From an uncultured Nocardioides sp. (lineage in GTDB: Bacteria; Actinomycetota; Actinomycetes; Propionibacteriales; Nocardioidaceae): a DNA stretch of 64,000 nt. The translations under genes and the position numbers were made by a program. The notes under the pieces are model-generated. The model was not told the origin of the DNA. It searched no databases and saw nothing but the letters and a program-made list of their open reading frames with translations. Below are positions 24,497-33,642 of the stretch, in pieces. The first letter of the stretch is position 1. The number at the start of each line of letters is the position of its first letter. The stretch is from the NCBI RefSeq assembly GCF_947488025.1, contig NZ_CANKYS010000003.1, forward strand, positions 310,001 to 374,000, written 5' to 3'.

Positions 24497-26143
24497 TCAC
24501 ACCCCGAGCCGGCGCGCCACTTCGTCGCCCGCCACGCGGCGTACGGTCCCGGGGTCCCCCACGACCACCAGCTCGTCGGTCGCGCGTGACATGCCGACGT
24601 AGAGCCGCTCGCGGGCACGGTCACGGGAGCCGTCCTCATTGAGGCAAAGCACGACGGCGCGACGTTCGAGGCCCTTGCACCCGAGGACGTGTCCGTAGAA
24701 GACGTCGTCGTCCCAGTAGGTGCGCCAGTAGCCGTCCTGGTCGTGGAAGTCGGTCCGCTCCACCTGGATCGGGTGCCGGTGGCCGGTGGTGAGCAGGGCG
24801 ACGTGCTGTGGGTCCCAGCCGGCGTCGAGGAGCCGATCGACCTCGTCGTCGGCGACGTCGAGCGGGTCCGCGATACCGGTGTCGACGAACCGGACGGCAG
24901 GGCCCTCGCCCCCGCGGGAGTACATGCGGCTCGGCGCCAGCGGACCGAACGACTCGTGGATCTGCTTGGTGTTGCGGAGGTTGTGGTCGAGCACGAGCGG
25001 CACGAGTGCGACCGGCGGGCGGCCGAAACGCGCGAATATGCGCTGGTTCTCGTCGGAGTAGACGTAGAGCCCGCCCTCCTCCTCGTCGCGCAAGGCGCGC
25101 AGCACTGGCGTCCACCAGGAGTCGGCGAAGTCCTGCGCCTCGTCGACAATGACCGCGTCGTACTTCTTGCCGTCGGGAAGCCCGGCCGCCAGCTCGGCCA
25201 TCTCGGCGGGCAGCCGTTCCTCCCAGAACTCACTGTCGGTGCGGTCGCCGTCGGCGGCACCCCACTGCCGTCCGAAGGCGTGGAACGTGCCGACGAACGC
25301 CGGTCGGTGCTTGCGGTCCCACGTGGCGACCTCGCGCTTGAGGTGCTCGGCGAGCCCGATGGAGTAGCAGAGCAGGGCCACCCGCTGGGTCTTGCGGTCC
25401 TGCCCTCCGCGGGTGAGCTCCTTGGCCTGCTGGAGCGCCAGAACGGTCTTGCCGCTGCCCGCGCCGCCACGCACCTCGACACGGTGGAGGAGCCGGGTGA
25501 CCCGCAGGATCGTGGCCTGCTCGAGGGTGAGCCGATCGGCGACGTCTGCACGCTGGTCCGCCTCCGCGCGCACGTCGTACGTCGTGGGCAGCCGGCCGGT
25601 GAGGATCTCGGCGATCTCGTCCACGTCGTCGAGGGTCGCGACCCGCTGTCCGTGCGTCATCCGCTGGGCGTTCTGTCGGAGACGTCCGACCAAGTGCTCC
25701 TGGTCCTTCGTGTCGTGCAGCGACCAGCGCGGCAGGTCGGGCAGCGCGAAGTCGGCGCCGAACTCGGAGTACGGCGTGACGACTGCGTGCGCCCACGCCA
25801 CACGGGTGCGGCTCCCCCACCGCTCGTCGCGCTCGACGTAAGCGCGCAGCGCGTATTTGCCGTCCCTGGCCTGGTCGACCGGGTGGATGGCCGCGTCACG
25901 TCCGCGGCGCTTGATGCGCCAGCCGTCGTCCCACCACACGCTGCCGCCCTTGACCTCGAGCGCGACGATGCCGATATCGGGCATGAGGACGACGAGGTCG
26001 ACCTCATGGTCCTTGTGCTCGTCGGTGAGGCGCAGGTTCGTGATCAGCACGTCGTCGTCGCCGAGGCCGTCGCACAACCGCTCCCAGACCGCCTGCTCGG
26101 ACTCGGTCGTGAAGGTCGGGTGCTCCGGGATCAGGCGCGGCAT
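24497..26143 (-). CDS. NERD nuclease domain fused to a UvrD-like helicase
   Basis: This 548-aa protein starts with a NERD domain (about residues 15-120), a PD-(D/E)xK nuclease-related fold with HEVDLVVL and ALEVKGG as the Asp and Glu-x-Lys core. A superfamily 1 helicase follows, with Walker A GGAGSGKT near 225, VDEAQD near 320, an SDENQR motif and C-terminal GCKGLERRAV and YVGMSRATDELVVV. It is a likely DNA-processing or defence enzyme. It lies 46 bp downstream of the YbjN-like gene in the same direction, so co-transcription is likely. Confidence 0.85.
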   Translation of the reverse strand: MPRLIPEHPTFTTESEQAVWERLCDGLGDDDVLITNLRLTDEHKDHEVDLVVLMPDIGIVALEVKGGSVWWDDGWRIKRRGRDAAIHPVDQARDGKYALRAYVERDERWGSRTRVAWAHAVVTPYSEFGADFALPDLPRWSLHDTKDQEHLVGRLRQNAQRMTHGQRVATLDDVDEIAEILTGRLPTTYDVRAEADQRADVADRLTLEQATILRVTRLLHRVEVRGGAGSGKTVLALQQAKELTRGGQDRKTQRVALLCYSIGLAEHLKREVATWDRKHRPAFVGTFHAFGRQWGAADGDRTDSEFWEERLPAEMAELAAGLPDGKKYDAVIVDEAQDFADSWWTPVLRALRDEEEGGLYVYSDENQRIFARFGRPPVALVPLVLDHNLRNTKQIHESFGPLAPSRMYSRGGEGPAVRFVDTGIADPLDVADDEVDRLLDAGWDPQHVALLTTGHRHPIQVERTDFHDQDGYWRTYWDDDVFYGHVLGCKGLERRAVVLCLNEDGSRDRARERLYVGMSRATDELVVVGDPGTVRRVAGDEVARRLGV

Positions 26144-26189
26144 GCGGACACCCCATCACCGTCACCGGCGTCCCGTCCGGCGAACGCCC

Positions 26190-27464
26190 TCACCGACCGG
26201 TCCCTGCCTCGTCCTCGTCGAACAGCGCGAGCTGGTCGAGCTGCACCTTGCGGACCGGAGCGTCGACCATCAGCCGCAGCCCGGCGCGCATCCGCTGGGT
26301 GAGGTCGCGGAGGTAGTCGTGGCGCGCCCTAGCAGCCTTCTCGCGGGTCCGCTGCCCCTGTACTTGCGCCTCCCGGGCGCGCGTCCGGACCTCGCGGCGG
26401 CGCTTCTCGGTGATCCGGATCGCCTTGAGCAGCAGCCCGGTGTCGTTGCCGTAGATCCGCATCATCGCAGCGGGACCGACCGACCCGCGCTCCTCGCGTT
26501 CGAGCTCGGCCATCACGGCGTACGCCGTCTCGAACCGGCTGCCCGCCCGCTCGCCAGGGGGCTCCGGTGCCGTGCGTACGCGCTCTCCGAGGTCGTGCGC
26601 CCAGCCGTCGACCTGCGACAGCAGACGGTTGACCTCCCCTCGCACGGCCGCCGGCACCGCCACACCGAGGCCGAGCTCGCGCGTGACGCTGATGCGCTGC
26701 TCCGTCAGGAAGAAGGTCAGGCCGAACTCCGCGCGGTTGAGCCGGTTGACCTCGGCCAGCGCGGCCTGCTCGTCCGCCACGTCGTCGACGAGGAGGCAGG
26801 AGAGGAGTACTCGTGGCGCGTCCTTGTGGACAGTCACCCAGACCAGGCGGTCCTCGGTGGGCAGCGGCAGGTCGCCGTCGTCGTCCCACTCCGGCGCGTC
26901 GTCGTAGAGGTCCGCGACTGCCAGGTCGATGACGCCTCTCACCTCGTCGATGGTGGACGGCTGGACCGCCTCGTCGAGGTCGGGCTCGACGCGATGCGGC
27001 TTCGGCGGCAGGGGGCGTACGGCGCCCTCCGGCTCGAGGCCGCCAGCGTCGAGGTAGACCGGGTGCAGCACGCCGTAGACCTCGCGCAGCGCGCGCACGA
27101 CCATCACGGCCGCCCGGTCCGCCTCCCGCTGCTCAAGGTCGGCCCAGAAGTTGGTCTCGCCCTCGGACCAGTCGTCGGCCTCCGGCCGCTGGAAGCCGAT
27201 CCGATCGAGCAGCGCCTCCCGCTCCCCGTCAAGCTCGCACTCGACGGCCAGGTAGACGTTGCTCACCGCTTCGACGCGCACCATCTCGTCGCCGCCGGCC
27301 ACCTGGCAGTACGGCGCCGCCCCGCTCTCGTGCGCCTGCGGCACCTCGACGACGAGAGAGTCGTCCGCCACCATTGCCGCCACGTGGTCAGCGAGCCGCT
27401 GCCGGAACTCCCGCCACGCCGTCTCCACCGCGTCGTCCCACCGACGCCCCAGCTCCTCGCTCAT
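26190..27464 (-). CDS. YbjN/TY-Chap-like protein with C-terminal basic coiled coil
   Basis: The 424-aa protein has an N-terminal part (about residues 5-150: AWREFRQRLADHVAAM, APYCQVAGGDEMVRVEAVSN) that resembles actinobacterial TY-Chap/YbjN-type peptide-binding chaperone domains, and a second similar block near 180-290. The C-terminal 120 residues are highly charged helices (ITEKRRREVRTRAREAQ) suggesting a coiled coil. It has no catalytic motif. Its position upstream of the NERD helicase suggests a partner or chaperone role. The family call is from memory of the pattern and moderate. Confidence 0.6.
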   Translation of the reverse strand: MSEELGRRWDDAVETAWREFRQRLADHVAAMVADDSLVVEVPQAHESGAAPYCQVAGGDEMVRVEAVSNVYLAVECELDGEREALLDRIGFQRPEADDWSEGETNFWADLEQREADRAAVMVVRALREVYGVLHPVYLDAGGLEPEGAVRPLPPKPHRVEPDLDEAVQPSTIDEVRGVIDLAVADLYDDAPEWDDDGDLPLPTEDRLVWVTVHKDAPRVLLSCLLVDDVADEQAALAEVNRLNRAEFGLTFFLTEQRISVTRELGLGVAVPAAVRGEVNRLLSQVDGWAHDLGERVRTAPEPPGERAGSRFETAYAVMAELEREERGSVGPAAMMRIYGNDTGLLLKAIRITEKRRREVRTRAREAQVQGQRTREKAARARHDYLRDLTQRMRAGLRLMVDAPVRKVQLDQLALFDEDEAGTGR

Positions 27465-27568
27465 GTTTCGACCCCTGACCGGATCGCCCCCGCGATCCCC
27501 ACAAGACTGACCTTAGAGAAACCCACCGACATCGGATCGGGCCAGCGATCGGTCCCCAACGACGCCGA

Positions 27569-28111
27569 TCAGTCCCAGAGGTCGACGAGGTTGTCGGCGA
27601 CCCAGCGCAGCGCCGACCGCGCGTCGGCGACGCGCTCCGCGTCGTTCGGGTCGTAGTTCTGAAGCGCCTGTCCGGCGCGCTGCACCGATGCACGCCACTC
27701 GTCGTACCCGAGCTCAGGCGGATGGTTCCTGATGTCGCGGACCTGGGCAGCGAGCATCGAGCCGAGGTGCTGACAGAGGTGGACGTCGAGGTTCCAGAGG
27801 TCCCCGTTCGTCCAGCCTCGGGCCGCGCGCTGCCCACATTGCGCGAGGCGCCCTGCGGCATCATGAAAGCGCTGAATCGGCCACCCGAGGAACCACCGCA
27901 GTCGGGCGCGGGGACTCCGCAAGTAGGCATCGATCTCCTCGGTGGAGCGAACCACGCCCCCGACGGCGTCCCAGTACGCAACGTCGCCATCGGACACCAC
28001 TGCCGACACGTCGAGGTGAAACCGCCTCGCCCGTCGGACGGGGGCCAGCTCGGTCACACTGCGTCCCACCCGCTGAGCGTCTCGGTCATGCGTCTCCCTG
28101 TCACCCGTCAT
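27569..28111 (-). CDS. Small protein with a phage/mobile-element-type helical domain
   Basis: The 180-aa product has a C-terminal region (GWTNGDLWNLDVHLCQHLG, then RNHPPELGYDEWRASVQR) that resembles a family of small phage and integrative-element proteins of the type W-x-x-x-D-x-W-x-L-D followed by PPEL...EW. That is pattern recognition, not a firm match. I chose the ATG at 28111 because the sequence before it is low-complexity and runs into the divergent promoter region. The gene starts 293 bp from the TIR gene and may mark an element boundary. Confidence 0.5.
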   Translation of the reverse strand: MTGDRETHDRDAQRVGRSVTELAPVRRARRFHLDVSAVVSDGDVAYWDAVGGVVRSTEEIDAYLRSPRARLRWFLGWPIQRFHDAAGRLAQCGQRAARGWTNGDLWNLDVHLCQHLGSMLAAQVRDIRNHPPELGYDEWRASVQRAGQALQNYDPNDAERVADARSALRWVADNLVDLWD

Positions 28112-28404
28112 CCTGCTCAACCCCACGACCCTACGGTCCAGGTCCGACAGCGCGACCGCGGCGGGCGCATGCGAGGCGGCTTGCGTGTGTCGGACCCTCA
28201 TCCACCCTTCTCGCGGCCTGGCGATGTCCACAGCAACGATCTTCCTCGATGCCGAGCCATTTCGGGTCGAGCCGGTGTCAGGGAAGTGGCACTGGGCGGC
28301 AGCTACCGGCGAATCTGCGGACGCAATGTCGTGTTCTTGGGTGAGAATGCCGAGCATCCACAACGATGGATCACCAGCAGCCGCGAGACGCAAACGGGGA
28401 ATTC
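28112..28404. other. Divergent intergenic region before the TIR gene
   Basis: This 293-bp region separates the 180-aa gene and the TIR gene. It ends with GGGGA, the ribosome site for the ATG at 28405. A TGnGAGAAT element around 28342-28348 could be an extended -10 for the TIR gene. I see no inverted repeat worth reporting. Confidence 0.4.
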
Positions 28405-29943
28405 ATGAGCGCCACAGCCGAGCAACGCATCTTCATCTCCTACCGGCGGGATGACTGCCAATCGCAAGCCAATGGCTTGAACGACGGGCTGCGACACCGG
28501 CTCCCGGCGGCGCGGGTGTTCATGGACATCGACTCCATCCCGTTCGGGGCCGACTTCGAGGAGCACATCCGCGGAGAGATCGAACAATGCAACGTTGCGC
28601 TGATCCTCATCGGCGATGACTGGCTCGAGACGCGTCCAGGGACGGACAAGCGGCGGATCGATGAGTCCAACGACTTCGTCCGCCTGGAGGTCGAGTCGGC
28701 TCTCGCGGCGAAGCACCTCAGGGTCATCCCGGTGCTGGTCGAGGGCGCCACGATGCCGACTCCGGAGGAGCTGCCCAGGAGTATTCGTCGGCTTGCGCGT
28801 CTGAACGCTTTCGAGCTGTCGGACAAGCGATGGACCTCCGACATCGAGCACCTGACGCGGCAGCTGCGCGAGCTGACAGAAGGCCCGCCGCCGGAAGCGA
28901 CAGCACGCGACGAGAGGACCATGACCTTCGCAGACGTGGACGATGCGGCGTTGCGCTATGCCCTGACGACGCTGCCCGACACCTTTGCGACCAAGGACCT
29001 GTCCGAGCACCCGGCGGTGCTCGCCACCCACACCGAGGTGTCGCAGCTGCGCAACTACCACACCATGGTCGGTCGCTACCTGATGCAGCACCGCGCAGCG
29101 CTGGGTCTGGACGAGCCCGGCAAGTCCATCGACGATCGCGGGGCGATGTGGACCAAGACGAGCAGCAGGCCGGCGTACGCCGCGACCTCTTCCCGCACGT
29201 CCTATCCACAGCCCTCCTCCACGCCGCCGCGTACGACGTACCCTGAGCCCTCGGTCGCGCCCCGACCGGTGACGTCGCACCAGGCGCTCGCTCCTGCGCC
29301 CGTCAAGGCGGGGCGGAAGGCGCGGACCATGATCCTGTGGTGCGTCCTGACCATGGGCCTCGCCTCATGGGCCGCACCCCTGTGGGCCGCGAATCGTCGG
29401 CCCCACGACAAGGCGTTCCGCAAGCGCATGCACGTGCTCGCCGCCGTGCTCGGAGTCGCCGCTCTGGCTGCGTTCATCCTCGTCGGCTCGGGGCCCGAGG
29501 ACGCCGACGGGACGCCCACCGGGGCCGCTTCGGACGCTGGCGGCACCCTGCTCCTCCTCACCCTCGCGGCCGGTGTCGCGGTTGTTCTGATCTTCAGGAG
29601 GCCGCAGGTCGCCCTGGCCGGCACCGAGTCCGTCCTGGCTCGCCGCGACAGCCGCGAGCGCTACCGCCAGCTCGTCGCGAAGGACCGCCCGCTGGCCAGG
29701 TCGATGCACGTCGGGCGACCGGACGTGCCGCGCGACTACGACGATGGCGGGCTGCTGGACCTCAACAGCATCCCGGCCCATGCCCTCTCCCAGCACGGCG
29801 GGCTGAACGATCTCGAGGCCGCCAAGATCGTCGAGATGCGAGGTCAGCTCGGGCGCTTCGTCAGCATGGACGAGCTGCTCGCGTACGTCGACCTCCCCGA
29901 GTCGACCGCCACCCGGCTGCGGGACGTCGCGGTCTTCGTCTAA
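28405..29943 (+). CDS. TIR-domain protein with three membrane helices and C-terminal HhH
   Basis: The 512-aa protein has an N-terminal TIR domain (residues 7-150: RIFISYRRDD, VFMDIDSIPFGADF, and RLEVESAL with E95 as the probable NADase glutamate). A Pro/Ser/Thr-rich linker leads to three hydrophobic helices (about 308-328, 343-361, 380-397). The last 60 residues (LDLNSIPAHALSQHGGLNDLEAAKIVEMRG) look like a ComEA-type helix-hairpin-helix. TIR proteins of this kind degrade NAD+ or make cyclic ADP-ribose signals in antiphage defence. The ATG at 28405 has GGGGA six bases upstream. The stop overlaps that of the convergent RyR gene. Confidence 0.85.
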   Translation: MSATAEQRIFISYRRDDCQSQANGLNDGLRHRLPAARVFMDIDSIPFGADFEEHIRGEIEQCNVALILIGDDWLETRPGTDKRRIDESNDFVRLEVESALAAKHLRVIPVLVEGATMPTPEELPRSIRRLARLNAFELSDKRWTSDIEHLTRQLRELTEGPPPEATARDERTMTFADVDDAALRYALTTLPDTFATKDLSEHPAVLATHTEVSQLRNYHTMVGRYLMQHRAALGLDEPGKSIDDRGAMWTKTSSRPAYAATSSRTSYPQPSSTPPRTTYPEPSVAPRPVTSHQALAPAPVKAGRKARTMILWCVLTMGLASWAAPLWAANRRPHDKAFRKRMHVLAAVLGVAALAAFILVGSGPEDADGTPTGAASDAGGTLLLLTLAAGVAVVLIFRRPQVALAGTESVLARRDSRERYRQLVAKDRPLARSMHVGRPDVPRDYDDGGLLDLNSIPAHALSQHGGLNDLEAAKIVEMRGQLGRFVSMDELLAYVDLPESTATRLRDVAVFV

Positions 29944-31571
29944 CAGGTGGCGGGCACGTCGAGGGCGTAGCCCACGCGCGCCAACATGCGTGGGATCGCG
30001 CGGATGGCGTCGCGGTCCTTCTCTCGCTCGGGCTCGTCGAGCTCGTCCCAGCCCACCAGCAGCGGGTGGGTCTTGCGCTCCGGGTCCTTCGGGCCGGACG
30101 AATAGGTCCACCCGTCGCGCACGAGGTCGTCCATCCACCGATCGTGCTCCTGCCGCGCGAGTGTCTCGAGGCGCTCGGTGCTGACGGGCATCGCGGTGGA
30201 CTCCGGCGGCGCGCTCAGGGGAACGAGGCCGGCTCCGATCTCGCCGAGGACGGACCCGACGGCTACGGCGAAACGGCGATTGGAGTCCTTCAGGCTCTCG
30301 GGCAGCTCGTCCCAGCTCACCAGAGACGAGTTGTCGGCACTGGTGATGCCTCGCAGGCGCTCCGTGGCGCAATAGTCCTCATGCCGGGCCGTGGCCATGA
30401 GCTCGATCCACGAGTGCCCGAAGAACGAGTCGGGCTCGCGGAAGGCGGACCCGGCCGGGACCAGGTGGATCTTCTCTGACACGCCCTTCAGGTCCAGAAC
30501 AGCGCGCCCGGTGGGCAGGGTGGAGCAGACGAACACGTCGCTCACGTGCCGCTCGCCCGCGATCTCCAGCGCCGTGCTCAGCGCTCGTCCGTCCGAACCC
30601 TCCCTGCACACCAGGCCCACGGTGCACGTCGTAGGCGCGGTGGCGTCGGTGCTGACCACCGACGTCAGCCACGGCTGTGTTGCGAGTAGCGGGTCCACCA
30701 CAGCGGCGTACGTCGCCGAGCTCACGTGCACCGTCCCGCTCGTCCCCTCCGCGAGTCGACGCTGGCACCACCGGATGAGTACCCGTTGCGCCAGGGCGCC
30801 CTCGGCGGAGAAGTACACCGCCGAGGCCGTCGCGCCGAGCGACCGGTCCACGATGTCGATGAAGGCAAGGGCCTTGCGATCGTCGGCGTGGAAGAAGTCG
30901 AACGAGCCCGTGTCGCTCGTCTCCTCGATCTGGACACGTCCCAGTACCGACCAGAGCGACTCGTCGTCGATCGCCGCGTGGACAGTGGTGTCGTCGCTGA
31001 CCAGGTGCGTCAGCGCCTCGCAGACCTCGACGTTGGCTGAGTCGCTTCCCGTGGTGACGACCACCTGCTGTGCGGTGTCCACGCGACAACGCCTCAGCAG
31101 TCCGGGCTGGCGGGCGTCCCCGGTCACCACGACGGCACCCCGGCTCTGCACCTCAGCCAGCGACGGGTGCGCTGGGTCCGCCTCGAGCACGACGACTCTC
31201 TGGTCCCGCTCCCGAAGGGCCCGGGCGAGCTCCGTCCCGGTCTCGCTGAGACCCACGAGGACGACATGGTCCCTGCCCCGCCAGCGGACAAGGGCGCGCC
31301 GGATCTGCTGTCCGGCGACCGCCAGGACAGCCGCGAGCGTCGCCGCCGCGAGCGACAGAGGCGCAGTGAACCGAGCGATGTTGAGCGCAACCGGTGGATC
31401 ATCGAGATCGGTCTGCGTCTCCATGAAGAACAGCTGGATCGCTCCGAAGGCGGCGTCTGTCCGAGACATCGACGCGTCGGCGAGGTCGCGGTAGCCGACG
31501 TAGCCGAGCAAAAGCGAAAGCGGAACGAGGATGACGCCCAACCACACGCTGACTCGGTTGAGTGTTCCCAT
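29940..31571 (-). CDS. Membrane protein with TrkA-N Rossmann and RyR domains
   Basis: The 543-aa protein has two membrane helices (about residues 8-26 and 68-87), then a TrkA-N/RCK-like Rossmann domain (VVLVGLSETGTELARAL at 103-119, VVTGDARQPGLLRR, VTTGSDSANV). A second nucleotide-binding-like half follows, and then a C-terminal RyR domain (about 465-530: EHDRWMDDLVRDGWTY, THPLLVGWDEL). TrkA-N binds NAD(H) or related nucleotides; bacterial RyR domains have been predicted to sense nucleotide ligands. Convergence and stop overlap with a TIR-TM gene suggest a linked nucleotide-signalling membrane system. The ATG at 31571 follows AGAGGGGG. Confidence 0.82.
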   Translation of the reverse strand: MGTLNRVSVWLGVILVPLSLLLGYVGYRDLADASMSRTDAAFGAIQLFFMETQTDLDDPPVALNIARFTAPLSLAAATLAAVLAVAGQQIRRALVRWRGRDHVVLVGLSETGTELARALRERDQRVVVLEADPAHPSLAEVQSRGAVVVTGDARQPGLLRRCRVDTAQQVVVTTGSDSANVEVCEALTHLVSDDTTVHAAIDDESLWSVLGRVQIEETSDTGSFDFFHADDRKALAFIDIVDRSLGATASAVYFSAEGALAQRVLIRWCQRRLAEGTSGTVHVSSATYAAVVDPLLATQPWLTSVVSTDATAPTTCTVGLVCREGSDGRALSTALEIAGERHVSDVFVCSTLPTGRAVLDLKGVSEKIHLVPAGSAFREPDSFFGHSWIELMATARHEDYCATERLRGITSADNSSLVSWDELPESLKDSNRRFAVAVGSVLGEIGAGLVPLSAPPESTAMPVSTERLETLARQEHDRWMDDLVRDGWTYSSGPKDPERKTHPLLVGWDELDEPEREKDRDAIRAIPRMLARVGYALDVPATC

Positions 31572-31748
31572 CAAGCCCCCTCTGAAGCAGCCGCCGGTCG
31601 GCTGGGTGACACCCTAGGAGCACAGCGCCCCGCAGACGGGGCGATCGGCGAGACCTCCGACCTTGGTGTCGCTCCGACGCTCTCGGTAACGACGTTCCTG
31701 TCGTCCAATTCGGGCCCGGCCCTCCGATCGACCGTGCAGGCTTGAGGC
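31572..31748. other. Divergent intergenic region, RyR gene / S1-like gene
   Basis: The 177-bp spacer must hold promoters for both directions. I see no convincing -35/-10 pair, palindrome or repeat. Confidence 0.35.
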
Positions 31749-33584
31749 ATGACCGTCGTGAATCGGGTGAAGACGTCCGAGGACGCTCGCGAGCTGGCCG
31801 GCCTGCTCAACGGCAGCAGTCGCGCGCGTCCCGTCGTCGTGGTGACCACGCCCCACGGCAGGACGGAACCGTGGATTGACGTCGAGGAGATCGCCGAGCA
31901 GGTCGGGGACATCGCGGACATCTTCTTGGTGCCGACCGGACCGCACTCGTGGGACCTGTCCAACAACCTCCCGGCGATGACGCAGGTCTACGGCGGCGCT
32001 GGACGGGTCTATCCGGTCGGCCACGAATGGGCTAGTGAGCCGAGACGGTCGCCCCTGAGGTTCGCTTACGGCGCCGCGGAAGGCCCAAAGGCGACCGCAG
32101 CACTGATCGACGACGCGTTGCGGATGGCGACAGAGGCTGGCCTGTTCGACGTCGCACGCACGACTGAGCGTGCGCGCCTGACGGGTGTGGTCGCCGGCAT
32201 CGTCGCCGACCGCGCGATGGTCAAGCTGGACGGACGGATGGGCATCGTCCCGGACGCGCTGGCCTTCCCGGGCCTGCCGCTCGAGCGCACGCTGCGAATC
32301 GGCCAGGAGCTGACGGGCCTGTACGACGCCGACAGCCGTTGGTTCGACGTACGCGCGTCCCGGCTCACACCTGACGTGGCGCTCTCGTCCTACGCAGCCG
32401 ACGATGTGGTGCTCGTGCAGGTCGAGTCCGTTGAGTCAGACCGCGCGTCGGCCTTTTTGCACCCGCTCGTGACCGCGGACCTGCCTCGTGGTGCCGTCAC
32501 CTCAAACCCGCTCGACGACCTGTCCGACCTGCTCACGCCGGGTGAGGTACTCCTCGCGCGCGTGGTCTCGGGCGGCGGTGACTGGGAGCTCAGCCTGCTC
32601 GACATCGACGATGACGACGAGCCCGTCACGGCTGCCGCCCTGTACCCGGGCGGTCCGCCCTGGCTCGTCCCGACAGTCCCAGACGACGTGGTGGAGCCCG
32701 CATTGCCGGCCGCGGACCCGATCAAGCTCGTGACATTCGTGGACGACGCCGAGACGGAGGTGGACGACGGCGGCGCCTCCGACGACCGTGCGGCGCCGGA
32801 TTCTCCCCACGCGGCTGCACCGACGCGCGTGACCCCGAGCCCGACGATGTTCGATCGCAACCGTCCCCGACTCCGCCCCGCACTGGCGCCGGCGCCGGCG
32901 CCGGCGACCGTAGCGGCGCCTAGGCCGGGCCCCGAGAGCGCCAGCACGAGGTCGATGTCGCTGACCATCGCGTCACTCCAGTCTGAGGTACGGACCGCCA
33001 GAAGGCAGCGCGACGAGGTGCACGCGCAGGCACAGGGGTTCGCGACCGAGCTGGAGCACCTGCGGACTGAGCTGCGCCAGGTCGAGGACCAGGTGCGGCG
33101 GTTGACCCATCAGCTCGAGCAGTCCCGCGCGAAGCTGCGAAAGTCGCGTACGACCTCGGCCGCGACAGGTGCTCCGTCGTTCGCCGACCCGGCACGGGAG
33201 TTTCGCTTCCTCGTCGAGCGAGCCTGGGCCACGCGCATCCCCCTCGCCGAGCAACCGAGCTGCCCGTTGGGTGACTACACGTTCGGGCCGCACTTCCTCC
33301 GGAGCCTCGCCTCGCTGCACGGTCTCGCCGCTGACAGAGTGGCCGACGTGGTGATGGAGGTAGCCACTGGCAAGGCCGCATTGTCCGCGGGCCGCGAGCT
33401 CCACCATCTCCGCACGGAAGACGCCGGTGGTTCGCCCCAGAGGGTGCGCGAGGACGGGGCACGGGCTTGGCGGGTCAGCCTCCAGTCCAACACCCCGGCC
33501 GCACGCCGGCTCCACTACTGGGTGCTGTCTGATGGTTCGATCGAGCTCGCCAAGGTAGGCGTGCACGACGACATGAGCATCTGA
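31749..33584 (+). CDS. S1/OB-like repeat protein with coiled coil, 611 aa
   Basis: The N-terminal 130 residues (PVVVVTTPHGRTEPWIDVEEIA, IFLVPTGPHSWDLSNNLP, VYGGAGRVYPVG) form a domain I have seen only in uncharacterised actinobacterial proteins. Two S1/OB-like units follow (MVKLDGRMGIVPDAL and DWELSLLDIDDDDEPV), then a Pro/Ala-rich linker and a coiled coil (about residues 420-460). The C-terminal 130-residue domain ends RRLHYWVLSDGSIELAKVGVHDD, vaguely RelE-like. I infer an RNA-binding, possibly conflict-related, protein. It has no transmembrane segment or known catalytic motif. Confidence 0.6.
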   Translation: MTVVNRVKTSEDARELAGLLNGSSRARPVVVVTTPHGRTEPWIDVEEIAEQVGDIADIFLVPTGPHSWDLSNNLPAMTQVYGGAGRVYPVGHEWASEPRRSPLRFAYGAAEGPKATAALIDDALRMATEAGLFDVARTTERARLTGVVAGIVADRAMVKLDGRMGIVPDALAFPGLPLERTLRIGQELTGLYDADSRWFDVRASRLTPDVALSSYAADDVVLVQVESVESDRASAFLHPLVTADLPRGAVTSNPLDDLSDLLTPGEVLLARVVSGGGDWELSLLDIDDDDEPVTAAALYPGGPPWLVPTVPDDVVEPALPAADPIKLVTFVDDAETEVDDGGASDDRAAPDSPHAAAPTRVTPSPTMFDRNRPRLRPALAPAPAPATVAAPRPGPESASTRSMSLTIASLQSEVRTARRQRDEVHAQAQGFATELEHLRTELRQVEDQVRRLTHQLEQSRAKLRKSRTTSAATGAPSFADPAREFRFLVERAWATRIPLAEQPSCPLGDYTFGPHFLRSLASLHGLAADRVADVVMEVATGKAALSAGRELHHLRTEDAGGSPQRVREDGARAWRVSLQSNTPAARRLHYWVLSDGSIELAKVGVHDDMSI

Positions 33585-33642
33585 CGCAGCGAGAGCGACG
33601 AATGCCCCACGCCCGGGACATCGCCCTGCGAGGATGCCCCGC

